This document shows positions 26,103-35,068 of a stretch of DNA of 64,000 nt, piece after piece. The notes beneath the pieces were generated by a model. That model had not been told where the DNA came from, did no database searches, and saw only the letters and a program-made list of their open reading frames with translations. Source of the stretch: Phycisphaerales bacterium UBA3190 (GTDB lineage Bacteria; Planctomycetota; Phycisphaerae; Phycisphaerales; UBA1924); the NCBI GenBank assembly GCA_002364005.1, contig DEXG01000015.1, positions 1-64,000 on the forward strand, in the 5' to 3' direction. Numbering within the stretch: position 1 is the first letter of the stretch; each line of letters opens with the position of its first letter. The translations under genes and the position numbers were made by a program.

Positions 26103-26528
26103 ATGGACTACGAATCGAGCAACTCCATCCTCCTCATCGAGGATGATCAGCATCACTCTGAACTGATCGAGCGAACGCTCAGGCGTGCATGTCCCAATGA
26201 CGAGACTGAGGTCCGGCATGTGACGGACGGTGAAGCCGCGGTGCGGTACCTGGGGAACCAACGCCTGACGCTCCCCAAGCTCATCATCCTCGACCTCAAG
26301 CTCCCGAAACTCAACGGGCACGAGGTCCTGCGGTTTATCAAGTCATCAGAGCGATTGAAGGTGATCCCTGTGGTGATCCTGAGCACATCGCTGTCCGAGA
26401 GCGACCGCCAGACAGCGCTGAAGCTGCAGGCGAACAGCGTGTTGACCAAGTCGGTCAACTTCAAAGAGTTCCAGAACATGCTCGGCGACATGGTCAAGTA
26501 CTGGCTCAGCTGGAACCGTGGCTACTAA
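26103..26528 (+). CDS. Single-domain response regulator (Rcp1-like)
   Basis: 141 residues, receiver domain only, no output domain. The acidic pocket is E13/D14/D15 in LLIEDDQ, and the phosphoacceptor is D64 in IILDLKLPKLNG. The switch residues are in VVILSTS and the conserved lysine is in SVLTKSVNF. The long insertion and C-terminal helix are typical of Rcp1-type receivers paired with phytochrome-like or CHASE kinases. It lies 18 nt upstream of the histidine kinase gene, so the two form a two-gene unit. Without a DNA-binding domain it probably relays the phosphate or acts by protein contact. Confidence 0.92.
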   Translation: MDYESSNSILLIEDDQHHSELIERTLRRACPNDETEVRHVTDGEAAVRYLGNQRLTLPKLIILDLKLPKLNGHEVLRFIKSSERLKVIPVVILSTSLSESDRQTALKLQANSVLTKSVNFKEFQNMLGDMVKYWLSWNRGY

Positions 26529-26546
26529 GCCCCGCTGTGAGGACGC

Positions 26547-28307
26547 ATGATGCAAGTGCAACCCGACGATATCCGGACCAAGCTTGAGCGGGCCACGAGC
26601 CTGCACATGATCCATTGGCAGGTCATTCTCGGTTCGCTTGTGCTCACACTCTTCGCTTGGCATATGGCCAAGAAGCAGGTCGAGGAGCGCATCAGCAAGC
26701 AGTTTGAGCGGGAGTCCTCCCAGATCGTCGAGCTTGTGCAGGAGCGCATGGAGAAGTACGAGGATGCGCTCTGGGCCGGCACCGCCCTGTATGACACGCT
26801 CGGGGGCGAAGTCTCACATGAGGAATGGTTCACCTACACCCACAGCATCACCCTCGAAGAGAAATACCCGGGCATCAACGGGATCGGCGTCATCCACGCG
26901 ATCGACCCGGCGGACATCCCCGCGTTCAACGCGTCCCAGCAGCGTGAACGCGCTGACTTTCGTGTCTTCCCTGAGCACAACCGCCCGATCGCCTACCCGA
27001 TCACCTACATCGAGCCGATCGAACTGAACCGCAAAGCGGTCGGGCTCGACATCGCCCATGAGATCAACCGGTACACCGCCGCCGAAAAAGCCCGCCTGAG
27101 CGGGAAGGCGCAGATCACCGGCCCGATCGTCCTCGTCCAGGACTCGACCAAGACGCCGGGCTTCCTTTTCTATGCACCCTTCTACGAGCATTACGGCGAC
27201 GAGCACGACCACAACCATGCCGAGGAACTGCAGGGACTGATCTACGCGCCGTTCGTCGTGAAGAAGCTGATGGAGGGAGCACTCTCTCAGGAGAACCGCC
27301 ATGTCAATCTTCACCTCAGCGACGATGGCGTGACGCTCTACTCGGAACTCGACGAGGACAATCCAGACTACGACCCGGACCCGCAGCACGAACAGACCGT
27401 GACACTCAACATCTACGGACGCGACTGGTCCTTTGAGATCGAATCGGGCCTCTCTTTCAGGGAAGCGCAGGGATCGAACCAGCCCATAATCATCCTGCTG
27501 GGGGGCATCCTCATCGATGTGATGATCTTCGCCCTGTTCACATTGCTAGCCAGAAGCAATCGCCAGGCCCTGCACTACGCAGATATGGCGAACATCGAGC
27601 TTCAATCGAAGAACTCCGAACTCGAGCAGTATGTCTACACCGCTTCGCACGACCTCAAGTCCCCGCTCTTCTCGATTCAGGGCTTTGCGAACCTGCTCCG
27701 CGAAGACCTCGATGCCGGGAACTTCCAGAATCTCAGCGAGTACGCTGACTGCATCATCACCGGCACCGATCGCATGCGAACCAATATCGAGGTCCTGCTC
27801 GAGCTCAGCCGCATCGGCAGATCGGATGAGGACTTCTCGCTGATCTCCTGCCCAGGGCTCATCAACGAAACCATCGCGGATCTCAGCGATCAGATCGAGG
27901 CGGCGAACGCCACGGTCCGGACCCACGGCAGCATCCCGAATATCAACGCCGACACGGTGCGACTGCGACAGGTCTTCGAGAACCTGATCGTCAACGCGAT
28001 CAAGTACGCCAGTGAGGACACACCGCTCGTGCTCGATATCGAGTACACGAACCTCGGTGACCGTATCCGGGTCGATTTCACTGACAACGGGCCCGGCGTA
28101 CCCGAGCAGTATCGTGAACTCATCTTCCAGCTATTCCAACGCTTGGAAACCGATATCCACGGGACCGGTGTCGGGCTCTCCATCGTGCGGCGTGTGGTCG
28201 AAATCCATGGCGGGAAAGTCTGGATCGAAGACGGGCCAGACGGTGGTGCACGGTTCTGTATCGAACTGCCCGTGCACATGACCTTCTCGAACGCACGCGC
28301 CGCGTAA
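26547..28307 (+). CDS. CHASE-domain sensor histidine kinase
   Basis: 586 residues. An N-terminal transmembrane helix (about 25-45, ILGSLVLTLFAWHMA) and a second near 312-332 (IIILLGGILIDVMIFALFTL) bracket an extracytoplasmic CHASE domain. That domain has the typical YPGINGIGVIHAIDPADIPAF and FLFYAPFYEH. The dimerisation H-box is TASHDLKSPLFSIQGFANLL with phosphorylated H368. The ATPase has the N box FENLIVNAIKYA, G1 DNGPGVPEQYR and G2 GTGVGLSIVRR. The start follows a GAGGA. The ligand is unknown; CHASE domains bind small molecules in other systems. The upstream receiver gene is the likely partner. Confidence 0.93.
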   Translation: MMQVQPDDIRTKLERATSLHMIHWQVILGSLVLTLFAWHMAKKQVEERISKQFERESSQIVELVQERMEKYEDALWAGTALYDTLGGEVSHEEWFTYTHSITLEEKYPGINGIGVIHAIDPADIPAFNASQQRERADFRVFPEHNRPIAYPITYIEPIELNRKAVGLDIAHEINRYTAAEKARLSGKAQITGPIVLVQDSTKTPGFLFYAPFYEHYGDEHDHNHAEELQGLIYAPFVVKKLMEGALSQENRHVNLHLSDDGVTLYSELDEDNPDYDPDPQHEQTVTLNIYGRDWSFEIESGLSFREAQGSNQPIIILLGGILIDVMIFALFTLLARSNRQALHYADMANIELQSKNSELEQYVYTASHDLKSPLFSIQGFANLLREDLDAGNFQNLSEYADCIITGTDRMRTNIEVLLELSRIGRSDEDFSLISCPGLINETIADLSDQIEAANATVRTHGSIPNINADTVRLRQVFENLIVNAIKYASEDTPLVLDIEYTNLGDRIRVDFTDNGPGVPEQYRELIFQLFQRLETDIHGTGVGLSIVRRVVEIHGGKVWIEDGPDGGARFCIELPVHMTFSNARAA

Positions 28308-28336
28308 TCACGCGGCTTTCTGCGCGTCGGGTCGCC

Positions 28337-29566
28337 TCATGCCTGGGCGATATCGCACTCCATCGTGAGACACCAGGGTGTCGCGGGATACTCGAGCTCA
28401 CTGCGGTACCCGCGGAACGCATCGATCGATTCCCATCCCGCCCGCTCGAGCGCGTACTCAACCAATCGTGGCTGCTCGCCAAATCGGTTTGACTGGATGA
28501 TGGCGGGTTGCCCCAGGCGCATCGCGTCCTGGGCGGGCATGACCGGGCGATCGTGCGATTTGCCAACACCGACGCCGGGCCGATCTTCCAGCAGCCCGAA
28601 CACGCTGTATTTGAAATCGCTGAAGTGGCGGAGGTCCTCGTGCAGGTAGATATCGAACAGTACCGATTCGACCGGTGTACGCAGCACCAGCTCGTAGCGT
28701 CCGAAGGTGTTTTCCGGTGAGCGATGCAGGGGGATCGCCCCGGTATACAACTCGCCCGTGATACAGGTCACGCTGCCATCCTTTCCGACGGCGCCCGGTG
28801 CGATCTCGTCGTAGATCACGCCGTTGTCACCCTTGAACTGATTGATCGCTGGCAGCGGCTGCGTACAGAACTCGGGCACCAGCGGCAGGGCATTGCCCGT
28901 CGCCGCTTCGGGGCACAGGGGCGTGCGTTTGAAGCTCGTGTCACCCTCGGCTTCTGTATCGGATGTCCATAGGCGACGGATAATCCAGGGCACATCCGCA
29001 CGCAAACGCTCGAAGTCGAGAAACCCGCTGAGCTGAAGCACATCGATCCGATCGGGCATCGTGGCCGAGGGACGCAGGCACAGCGTGAGCATCTGCATCT
29101 TGGCGCGGACACCCCAGATGGCCGAGCCGGACTGGTAGTACGCCTTGCGTTCCTCGAGTTCGATGCGCTCGTCGTGACCACCGGCGGCGAGCATCGCTTC
29201 GAAAGAGCGTCGGTCGCCGGCACGCTGCCGAATAAACTCCCGGAACGCGAGATCAGCGCGACGAACCGCTTCGATGCGGTCGTTCCCAACACCTGCTTCC
29301 TGAGCGGCCTTGAGCATGATCTCAACACCGCCTGGCCCGGGGATATGTTTGACCGCCTTGATCAGGTCCGCCGACTCGGAGAACCGGGACATCTTCCATG
29401 CGAGGGTTTTGTCCACCCCCAAGATCCGCCCCACTTCGGTCGGACGGGCCCCGCCAAGCCCCGCACCGGTCAGCAGGTCCGAGACCGCGGCTTGGGCCTG
29501 ACGCACGCAGATGACGGCCTCGTTGGAGAAGGTGGAGTGCTCAGTCTGGGTATTGGGTCGGACCAC
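28337..29566 (-). CDS. Conserved-looking hypothetical protein with N-terminal HTH-like segment
   Basis: 409 residues, soluble, no signal or membrane segment. Residues about 38-62 (ARPTEVGRILGVDKTLAWKMSRF) resemble a helix-turn-helix. The C-terminal two thirds, with FGRYELVLRTPVESVLFDIYLHEDL, do not match a family I can name. The start is GTG at 29566; no downstream methionine would spare the HTH-like segment. It converges on the histidine kinase gene with 29 nt between. A DNA-binding role is inference only. Confidence 0.65.
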   Translation of the reverse strand: MVRPNTQTEHSTFSNEAVICVRQAQAAVSDLLTGAGLGGARPTEVGRILGVDKTLAWKMSRFSESADLIKAVKHIPGPGGVEIMLKAAQEAGVGNDRIEAVRRADLAFREFIRQRAGDRRSFEAMLAAGGHDERIELEERKAYYQSGSAIWGVRAKMQMLTLCLRPSATMPDRIDVLQLSGFLDFERLRADVPWIIRRLWTSDTEAEGDTSFKRTPLCPEAATGNALPLVPEFCTQPLPAINQFKGDNGVIYDEIAPGAVGKDGSVTCITGELYTGAIPLHRSPENTFGRYELVLRTPVESVLFDIYLHEDLRHFSDFKYSVFGLLEDRPGVGVGKSHDRPVMPAQDAMRLGQPAIIQSNRFGEQPRLVEYALERAGWESIDAFRGYRSELEYPATPWCLTMECDIAQA

Positions 29567-29636
29567 ATACTGATTCTAACGCAAGAATCGAGTATTTGCG
29601 GGTCGATTCACGATTGCGGACAAATTCTTTCAATAA

Positions 29637-29648
29637 TTCTCTAGAGAA
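29637..29648. promoter_or_regulatory. Palindrome upstream of PEP-CTERM gene
   Basis: TTCTCTAGAGAA is a perfect 12-bp palindrome in an AT-richer 180-bp divergent region, about 100 nt ahead of the PEP-CTERM-like gene. It could be an operator; no second copy was seen. Confidence 0.3.
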
Positions 29649-29746
29649 ATCTGTACTTGGGACCCAACACACGATATCTTCGAGAAACAGGGCCATCCCA
29701 CGAGTGGCCCCGCGAACAGACTTCCGAAACCACAGAGGAGAAGAAC

Positions 29747-30523
29747 ATGAAGTCCCGAACCGCCACACTGCTGATCTGCGCTTTGGCCGGAGTTGCCAGC
29801 GCCGACACCATCAGCACACAGACCAACTTTGACATCGACGGGTTCTCCGGCGGTGTCATCACCTTCGATCGCTTTGATGACATGGGCGGCACCCGCCAGC
29901 TCACAGGCATCTCGTTCGATTACGATCAGACCATGGAGTTCGATCTCACGATCGAGAGCAACGGCTACACCGCGCTCAATGCCGGCGACTGGCTCCTCGA
30001 CGCGGGGTACTACACCATTCACCAGATGGGTGTCTTCGGGCGCGGCGGTGACGGTGGCCCAAGCTTCCCTGCGTTTGGCGCCGGTGGGGTGTTCAGTGAC
30101 CCCATCACCGGTGATCTCGGCATCTCTGATGGGTACAACCAATCAGGCCCCGACACCATGCAGACAACGATCGGCCAGAACTTCCTGTTCAACCAGTCGT
30201 TCGACAACGCTTCCGACTTCGGACAAAGCGTCCTCGACTCGGTCACCGGCACCGGCCAGCTCGACACCTACATGGGTGGCATCTCCGAACTGCTCTTTGA
30301 ATGGGTCAACGATCCCAACTGGGTTGTCGATCCCGACAATCCGCCAGACGGCCCATTCGATGGCCCGTTTGTCGATCCCTACTACGGGATCTTCGTTGGC
30401 TTCGATCGCATTCAGCACAGCGGAACCCTGACCGTCACCTATGAGTACAACACAGTGCCCACCCCCTCGGGCCTGCTCGTGCTCAGCGGCGCAGGGCTCA
30501 TCGCGACCCGGCGTCGTCGATAA
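29747..30523 (+). CDS. Exported protein with PEP-CTERM-like sorting tail
   Basis: 258 residues. The N-terminal signal peptide is MKSRTATLLICALAGVASA. The mature region is beta-rich and Gly/Asp-rich without a named domain. The C-terminus has the PEP-CTERM layout: a VPTPSG motif, a hydrophobic stretch LLVLSGAGLIA, and a basic end TRRRR. In bacteria with exosortase such tails direct cleavage and surface attachment linked to exopolysaccharide. No exosortase gene is in the window. ATG 29747 follows a strong AGAGGAG. A terminator follows at 30546. Confidence 0.85.
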   Translation: MKSRTATLLICALAGVASADTISTQTNFDIDGFSGGVITFDRFDDMGGTRQLTGISFDYDQTMEFDLTIESNGYTALNAGDWLLDAGYYTIHQMGVFGRGGDGGPSFPAFGAGGVFSDPITGDLGISDGYNQSGPDTMQTTIGQNFLFNQSFDNASDFGQSVLDSVTGTGQLDTYMGGISELLFEWVNDPNWVVDPDNPPDGPFDGPFVDPYYGIFVGFDRIQHSGTLTVTYEYNTVPTPSGLLVLSGAGLIATRRRR

Positions 30524-30545
30524 ACCAGCCGTTCATATTCGAAAG

Positions 30546-30575
30546 AAAGCACCCAGGTCATCCCGGGTGCTTTTT
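30546..30575. terminator. Bidirectional intrinsic terminator
   Basis: AAAGCACCC / GGGTGCTTT (9 bp) with T-rich flanks on both strands, located between the convergent PEP-CTERM-like and anti-sigma genes. Confidence 0.75.
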
Positions 30576-30609
30576 CAATGTATTCATGCTCGGTTGCGGG
30601 TGAACCCGG

Positions 30610-31464
30610 TTAACCGGGGATTGCCAGCAGCGGCACGCGCGAGCGATCGGAGACCACCACCCCGCCGGGGCGTTCAACGGTCACCGCAAAGGCCACGCCC
30701 TGCTGCACCATCAGCTTGGCATCGATCGGGATCACGACCTCACCCGTGTCGGTGATGTCGAAGACGCCGCCGTCGATCGGACGCTGGGTCAGCAAGCCGC
30801 CGAACGCGTCGCCGTGCTGGGGCAGTTCACCGAGCGGGCGTGTGGCGTCGAAGATCCAGAGCTGGTACTGGAACTCACTTGGATCGTTGACCTCGAGGCC
30901 CGAGATCGTCATGTAGCCCTGATCGGTTGCTTCGTCCCAGATCAGCTCGCCGCCGACCTCCCCCACGACCGCGGGGTCTTGGGTCGGGGTCCAGCTGTAG
31001 CGGAGCAACGACGCGGGTTCGACCTGTTCGATCAGTTGGTCACGCAACTGGGCCATGCTCGGGGTTTGAGCCGGAGGTGCCGGTTGAGGGCGAAGGATCG
31101 CGATGGCCGCGATCGCAACCGAGGCCGCGGCGACGAACCATGGAACCCAGGACACCCCGCCTGATGAGGGGGCCGGCTCGGGTGCGTCGGTCAGCTTCAG
31201 CTCAGGGCTCGCTGCTTTGATCGGTTGCGATGGGATAGCCGCGAACAACCGGTCTTCGAGCCCCTCGGGCATGTCAACGGGATCGAGTTCGGCATAGGCC
31301 GCATCAATCTCCGCGGCGACGGCGTCGAACGCTGCTCGGGCGCTTGCATCGGGATCCATACGCGCCAGTTCGTTGAGCTGATCGGCGTCTGCCTGACCTG
31401 TCGCGTAGTCGGCGCTCAGGTCGATCAGTTCTTCGCTGAAATCATGTCGTTGGTGGTCACTCAT
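30610..31464 (-). CDS. Anti-sigma factor, RskA-like
   Basis: 284 residues. The N-terminal cytoplasmic part (SEELIDLSADYATGQADADQ) resembles the anti-sigma binding domain. A single transmembrane helix (about 103-120, WVPWFVAAASVAIAAIAIL) is followed by an RskA-type periplasmic domain with YMTISGLEVNDPSEFQYQLWIFD and GVVVSDRSRVPLLAIPG. Such proteins hold an ECF sigma factor at the membrane until a signal triggers proteolysis. The start overlaps the stop of the sigma gene as ATGA, so the two are translationally coupled. The zinc motif HxxxCxxC of ZAS-type anti-sigmas is absent. Confidence 0.88.
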   Translation of the reverse strand: MSDHQRHDFSEELIDLSADYATGQADADQLNELARMDPDASARAAFDAVAAEIDAAYAELDPVDMPEGLEDRLFAAIPSQPIKAASPELKLTDAPEPAPSSGGVSWVPWFVAAASVAIAAIAILRPQPAPPAQTPSMAQLRDQLIEQVEPASLLRYSWTPTQDPAVVGEVGGELIWDEATDQGYMTISGLEVNDPSEFQYQLWIFDATRPLGELPQHGDAFGGLLTQRPIDGGVFDITDTGEVVIPIDAKLMVQQGVAFAVTVERPGGVVVSDRSRVPLLAIPG

Positions 31465-32045
31465 CGCGACACCTCCTTGGATTCAGCAGGGAGTTGCGAT
31501 GCCAAGAGTGTGCGGACCTCATCGAGTCCGCGGCGAAGGTGTGCCTTCACGGTGCCCAGGGGCATGCCGGTAGATTCGGCGATTTGCGAGTGCGAGAGGC
31601 CGTGCACGATCGACAGCTCGATGGTCTGTCGTCGCTCGGGGCGGAGCGTACGCAGCACACCCATCACACGACCCGCATTGCTCGTGGTGTCGAGCTGCTC
31701 GTTGTCTTGGGTCTGGCTGCACGCGGTCTGGGCGTTGGGTGCTTCGAGGGTCACCTGCGTCGGGGTTCTCCCGATACGCCGGATCTGATCGATGATTCTT
31801 CTTCGCGTGATCATGGCTACAAATGTGTCTTCCGATCCAACACCCGCGTCGTAGCGATGTGCGCTCTTCCACACATCGGCGAAGATCTCCTGAACCAGGT
31901 CCTCGGCGTCACTCTGCGAACGGATCTTGCGACGCACGAGCGACCACACCAGACCGGAGTATCGCTTGATGAGCGTGCGCATCGCATCCTGATCACCATC
32001 GGCGACGCGCTGCAGCAGCGGTGCGGGTTGGTCAGTTGCGGTCAT
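31461..32045 (-). CDS. ECF-type (SigK/RpoE-like) RNA polymerase sigma factor
   Basis: 194 residues. Region 2 is LIKRYSGLVWSLVRRKI...DAEDLVQEIFADVWKSAHRYD. Region 4 is TLRPERRQTIELSIVHGLSH followed by the HTH IAESTGMPLGTVKAHLRRGL. No region 1 or 3 is present, as expected for an ECF sigma. ATG 32045 was chosen because it opens MTATDQPAPLLQRVADGDQDAM, the standard lead-in; the upstream extension is Arg/His-rich. It is coupled to its anti-sigma and divergent from a fasciclin-domain gene, the arrangement seen around mycobacterial SigK/RskA. Confidence 0.92.
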   Translation of the reverse strand: MTATDQPAPLLQRVADGDQDAMRTLIKRYSGLVWSLVRRKIRSQSDAEDLVQEIFADVWKSAHRYDAGVGSEDTFVAMITRRRIIDQIRRIGRTPTQVTLEAPNAQTACSQTQDNEQLDTTSNAGRVMGVLRTLRPERRQTIELSIVHGLSHSQIAESTGMPLGTVKAHLRRGLDEVRTLLASQLPAESKEVSR

Positions 32046-32454
32046 GCGGTTGCGGTTCCTGTACCCGGGTTGCGTTCGTGGCCTGTGTCGTGTTGCTTGC
32101 CTTGCAAGGTGATGAACGGGCGCGATGTCAATCATAGCAGAAACCCTCCACGAGCGCCGGGGAGCGATGAACGACCTTGGCGGGATGGGAAGTAGCGGTG
32201 AGCGACATGCCCATGCTTTCGCGGCTCCCGATGCTGTAGACGCGGGCTTCGATCAGAAGAATCAACTGTTTTCACCGGGCCTGCAGGAAGTGCAAATTTT
32301 TCGCCCGTGTCGCATCGGGCTCGCAACTGCCCCCGAACACAAGCCCGACTCGCCGCGGTGTCCGGACCGCCCCACGATGTACATCAACGGGCTGCAACCC
32401 AGGCGAGCCACTCTCGACCCAAACCACAAACTCCAATCCAAGGAGGACCGAACG
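32046..32454. other. Divergent regulatory region between sigma factor and fasciclin genes
   Basis: 409 bp without a convincing gene. It must carry the promoters for the sigma/anti-sigma pair and the fasciclin gene. I could not define a matching -35/-10 pair on both sides with confidence. The region ends with a strong AAGGAGG ribosome site for the fasciclin gene. Confidence 0.45.
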
Positions 32455-33426
32455 ATGAACACCAAAGCAATCACCCTCGCCGCGGGCACCATGCTCGCGA
32501 CCGCACTGAGCACCACACTCGCAGGCCCCGGCTCGAGCTGCTCGAGTGAAAACTCCGCGACCAAGCAGGCCAACACCACAACTGAAATGACGCGTGTCAG
32601 CTACACCGCCAAGAAGGACATCATCGACACGGCCGTCGCCGCGGGCAGCTTCAAGACCCTCGCCGCAGCGCTGACCGAAGCGGACCTCATCGGTGCACTC
32701 AAGGGCAAGGGCCCCTTCACCGTGTTCGCTCCGACCGATGAGGCGTTCGCCAAGCTGCCCAAGGGCACCGTTGAGTCGCTGCTCAAGCCCGAGAACCGGG
32801 ACATGCTCATCAGCATCCTTACTTACCATGTCGTCCCGGGCGAACTCGACGCGGGTGAGGTGCTGGGCAGCACCACGCTCACCACCCTCAACGGGCAGCG
32901 CGTTGATATCAGCAAGGAGGACGCCTCGATCGACGGCGTCAGCATCGTCAAGACGGACATCGAGTGCAGCAACGGCATCATCCATGTCATCGACGAGGTG
33001 ATCCTGCCGCAGAGCGATTCGATCCTCGACATCGCGTCCTCGGCTGGGTCGTTCAACACCCTCGCCGCGGCGCTGGAAGCGGCCGACCTCGTGGACGCAC
33101 TCCGCGGCGACGGCCCGTTCACCGTCTTTGCACCCACCGATGAGGCGTTCGCCGCACTGCCCGAGGGCACGCTTGAGACCCTGCTGATGCCGGAGAATAA
33201 GGACAAGCTGCGTTCGATTCTTCTGTACCATGTCGTCGAGGGACGCGTCTACGCCGACCAGGCGATCGAGTCCGGCCAGGCCGCCACGCTTCAGGGCGGC
33301 GAAGTCAAAGTCAAGAAGAGCTGGGGTGATGTGAAGGTCAACGAGGCCAAGGTCGTCACGCCCGACCTTGAGGCCAGCAACGGCGTCATCCATGTCATCG
33401 ACCGTGTGATCCTGCCTCAGGGCTGA
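32455..33426 (+). CDS. Secreted protein with two fasciclin (FAS1) domains
   Basis: 323 residues. The signal peptide [23 protein letters not shown] is followed by a short Cys/Ser-rich linker and two FAS1 domains (about 55-180 and 190-323). Each has the H1 motif ([17 protein letters not shown] and [17 protein letters not shown]), a YHVV core and a closing [14 protein letters not shown] or [17 protein letters not shown]1 proteins mediate adhesion or matrix contact. The start is marked by AAGGAGG at 32440-32446 with 8-nt spacing. It is divergent from the ECF sigma/RskA genes and likely under their control. A strong terminator follows. Confidence 0.93.
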   Translation: MNTKAITLAAGTMLATALSTTLAGPGSSCSSENSATKQANTTTEMTRVSYTAKKDIIDTAVAAGSFKTLAAALTEADLIGALKGKGPFTVFAPTDEAFAKLPKGTVESLLKPENRDMLISILTYHVVPGELDAGEVLGSTTLTTLNGQRVDISKEDASIDGVSIVKTDIECSNGIIHVIDEVILPQSDSILDIASSAGSFNTLAAALEAADLVDALRGDGPFTVFAPTDEAFAALPEGTLETLLMPENKDKLRSILLYHVVEGRVYADQAIESGQAATLQGGEVKVKKSWGDVKVNEAKVVTPDLEASNGVIHVIDRVILPQG

Positions 33427-33464
33427 TCGCACCACAATCCCTGTGTGTGGGGAGTTGCCAGTGT

Positions 33465-33498
33465 CAGCGGCGTTCATGTGAACGCCGCTGGCCGTTTT
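33465..33498. terminator. Intrinsic terminator after fasciclin gene
   Basis: A perfect 12-bp stem CAGCGGCGTTCA / TGAACGCCGCTG with a 2-nt centre, followed by GCCGTTTTTG. Confidence 0.85.
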
Positions 33499-33520
33499 TG
33501 TCTCTGGATCTCGTGCCGCC

Positions 33521-34945
33521 TCAGCCCTTGATCTTCTCGAACGCGTCGAGCGCGTCCAAGCGGGCCTGCTTGTGGTCGACCATCGGCTCAGGGTAGTCCT
33601 CGCCCAGCGTCACACCCGCGGCCGCCAGTTCCATGGGTTTGGCTTCCCACGGCGCATGGATCGCCCGCTTGTCGAGCTTGGCCAGCTCGGGACACCACCG
33701 GCGCACATAGTCCCCGTTGGGATCGAACTTCTCGCCCTGCGATACCGGGTTGAACACGCGGAAGTACGGCGCCGCATCGGCTCCGCACCCTGCCGTCCAC
33801 TGCCAGCCGAGCGTGTTGCTGCCCAGGTCCGCATCGACCAGCGTATCCCAGAACCAGGCCATGCCCTCCTCCCAGCTGATGCGCAGGTCCTTGCACAGGA
33901 ACGAGGCGACGATCATGCGGGCACGATTGGGCATCCAGCCCTCGGCCCACAGGTTCCGCATCGCGGCATCCACGACCGGGTAGCCCGTCATGCCCCGCTT
34001 CCACTTCTCGAACGCCTGCGCATCGCTCACCCACGGGAACCGCTTGAAGTTCTCCCGCAAGGGCTGATCGATCGTGTGCTGAAAGTGGTTGATCAGGTGC
34101 TGAGCGAACTCACGCCAGCCGATCTCACGCAGATAATGTTCTTTGCCTGTCGCTGACTGCCAGCGCTGGTCCTGCGTGATCATGTGCCAGATGCGCCGCA
34201 CCGAGATCTCACCGAAATGCAGGTGCGCCGACATGGCGCTCCAGCCCGGGATATCCAATCGGTTGCGGTCCTCGGCGTAGTCGCCAATGCGCTCCTCGAG
34301 GAACGCATCGAAACGCCTACGGGCTCCCGCCTCGCCGGGCGTCCATCGTTCCTCCATCTGGGTGTACCACTCGATGTCAGGCAGGAGTCCGAGTTCATCG
34401 ATCCCGAGCGACTTGGTGTGCCTGTCGGGCGCGCTGAGTTTGCTCGGCGCATCGAGCGGCTGGGCGACCTCGGCGGTTTTCAATGCCATCTTCAAGAACG
34501 CGGTGAACACCTGATACGGGTTCCCGTCCTTGGTCATCACCGACCCGATGTCCCAGAGCAGGTCCATCGGGAACCGATCGACCTCGATGCCCTGCTGGCC
34601 CAGCGCGTGCTCGACCTCCTCATCACGCATCTGCAGATCGGGCTCGATCGAGTCGCAGAACATGACACGATCGGCTCCGACCGCGTTGGCAACCTTTCGC
34701 AGTTCCGTGGCCGGCTCACCCTTTCGCAGGATCAGCGGCGATCCCAGCGTCCCCAGCTGCTTGCTCAGGGCCTGCAAGCTCCGATGGACCCACCATTTGG
34801 TGGCCCCGCCCATCGCTGAGGGTCCCGTATATTCAGTCTCAAGCACATACACGGGCACCACATGGCCCCGCTGTGCGGCCGCGTGAAGCGCGGGATGATC
34901 GTCGGTCCGGAGGTTCTGTGTATACCAAACGATCGTCGTGCCCAT
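33521..34945 (-). CDS. phrB: Deoxyribodipyrimidine photolyase (class I)
   Basis: 474 residues. Light-driven repair of cyclobutane pyrimidine dimers using FADH2. The antenna domain begins IVWYTQNLRTDDHPAL. The FAD-binding domain contains LHFGEISVRRIWHM, GWREFAQHLINHF and TGYPVVDAAMRNLWAEGWMP. The FAD and dimer contact region is DADLGSNTLGWQWTAGCGAD, followed by PYFRVFNPVSQGEKFDP and YVRRWCPELA. The electron-transfer tryptophans are consistent with a functional enzyme. Length agrees with E. coli PhrB (472). It stands alone between the fasciclin terminator and the divergent cupredoxin gene. Confidence 0.95.
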   Translation of the reverse strand: MGTTIVWYTQNLRTDDHPALHAAAQRGHVVPVYVLETEYTGPSAMGGATKWWVHRSLQALSKQLGTLGSPLILRKGEPATELRKVANAVGADRVMFCDSIEPDLQMRDEEVEHALGQQGIEVDRFPMDLLWDIGSVMTKDGNPYQVFTAFLKMALKTAEVAQPLDAPSKLSAPDRHTKSLGIDELGLLPDIEWYTQMEERWTPGEAGARRRFDAFLEERIGDYAEDRNRLDIPGWSAMSAHLHFGEISVRRIWHMITQDQRWQSATGKEHYLREIGWREFAQHLINHFQHTIDQPLRENFKRFPWVSDAQAFEKWKRGMTGYPVVDAAMRNLWAEGWMPNRARMIVASFLCKDLRISWEEGMAWFWDTLVDADLGSNTLGWQWTAGCGADAAPYFRVFNPVSQGEKFDPNGDYVRRWCPELAKLDKRAIHAPWEAKPMELAAAGVTLGEDYPEPMVDHKQARLDALDAFEKIKG

Positions 34946-35068
34946 CGTGATTCACCTGCTGAAGCCTGCTGAAGAAAGATCGCGCCTCCAGCACATCGCT
35001 GGGACCCGGCACTCGGATGCATCGAAAGTCGAAACCGTTGAGAAACACCATAACAGGAGAGAGACACC

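Noticed and set aside
25945..26166. 73-codon frame just after tRNA-Thr.
   Set aside because: It overlaps the response regulator in another frame and lacks a ribosome site.
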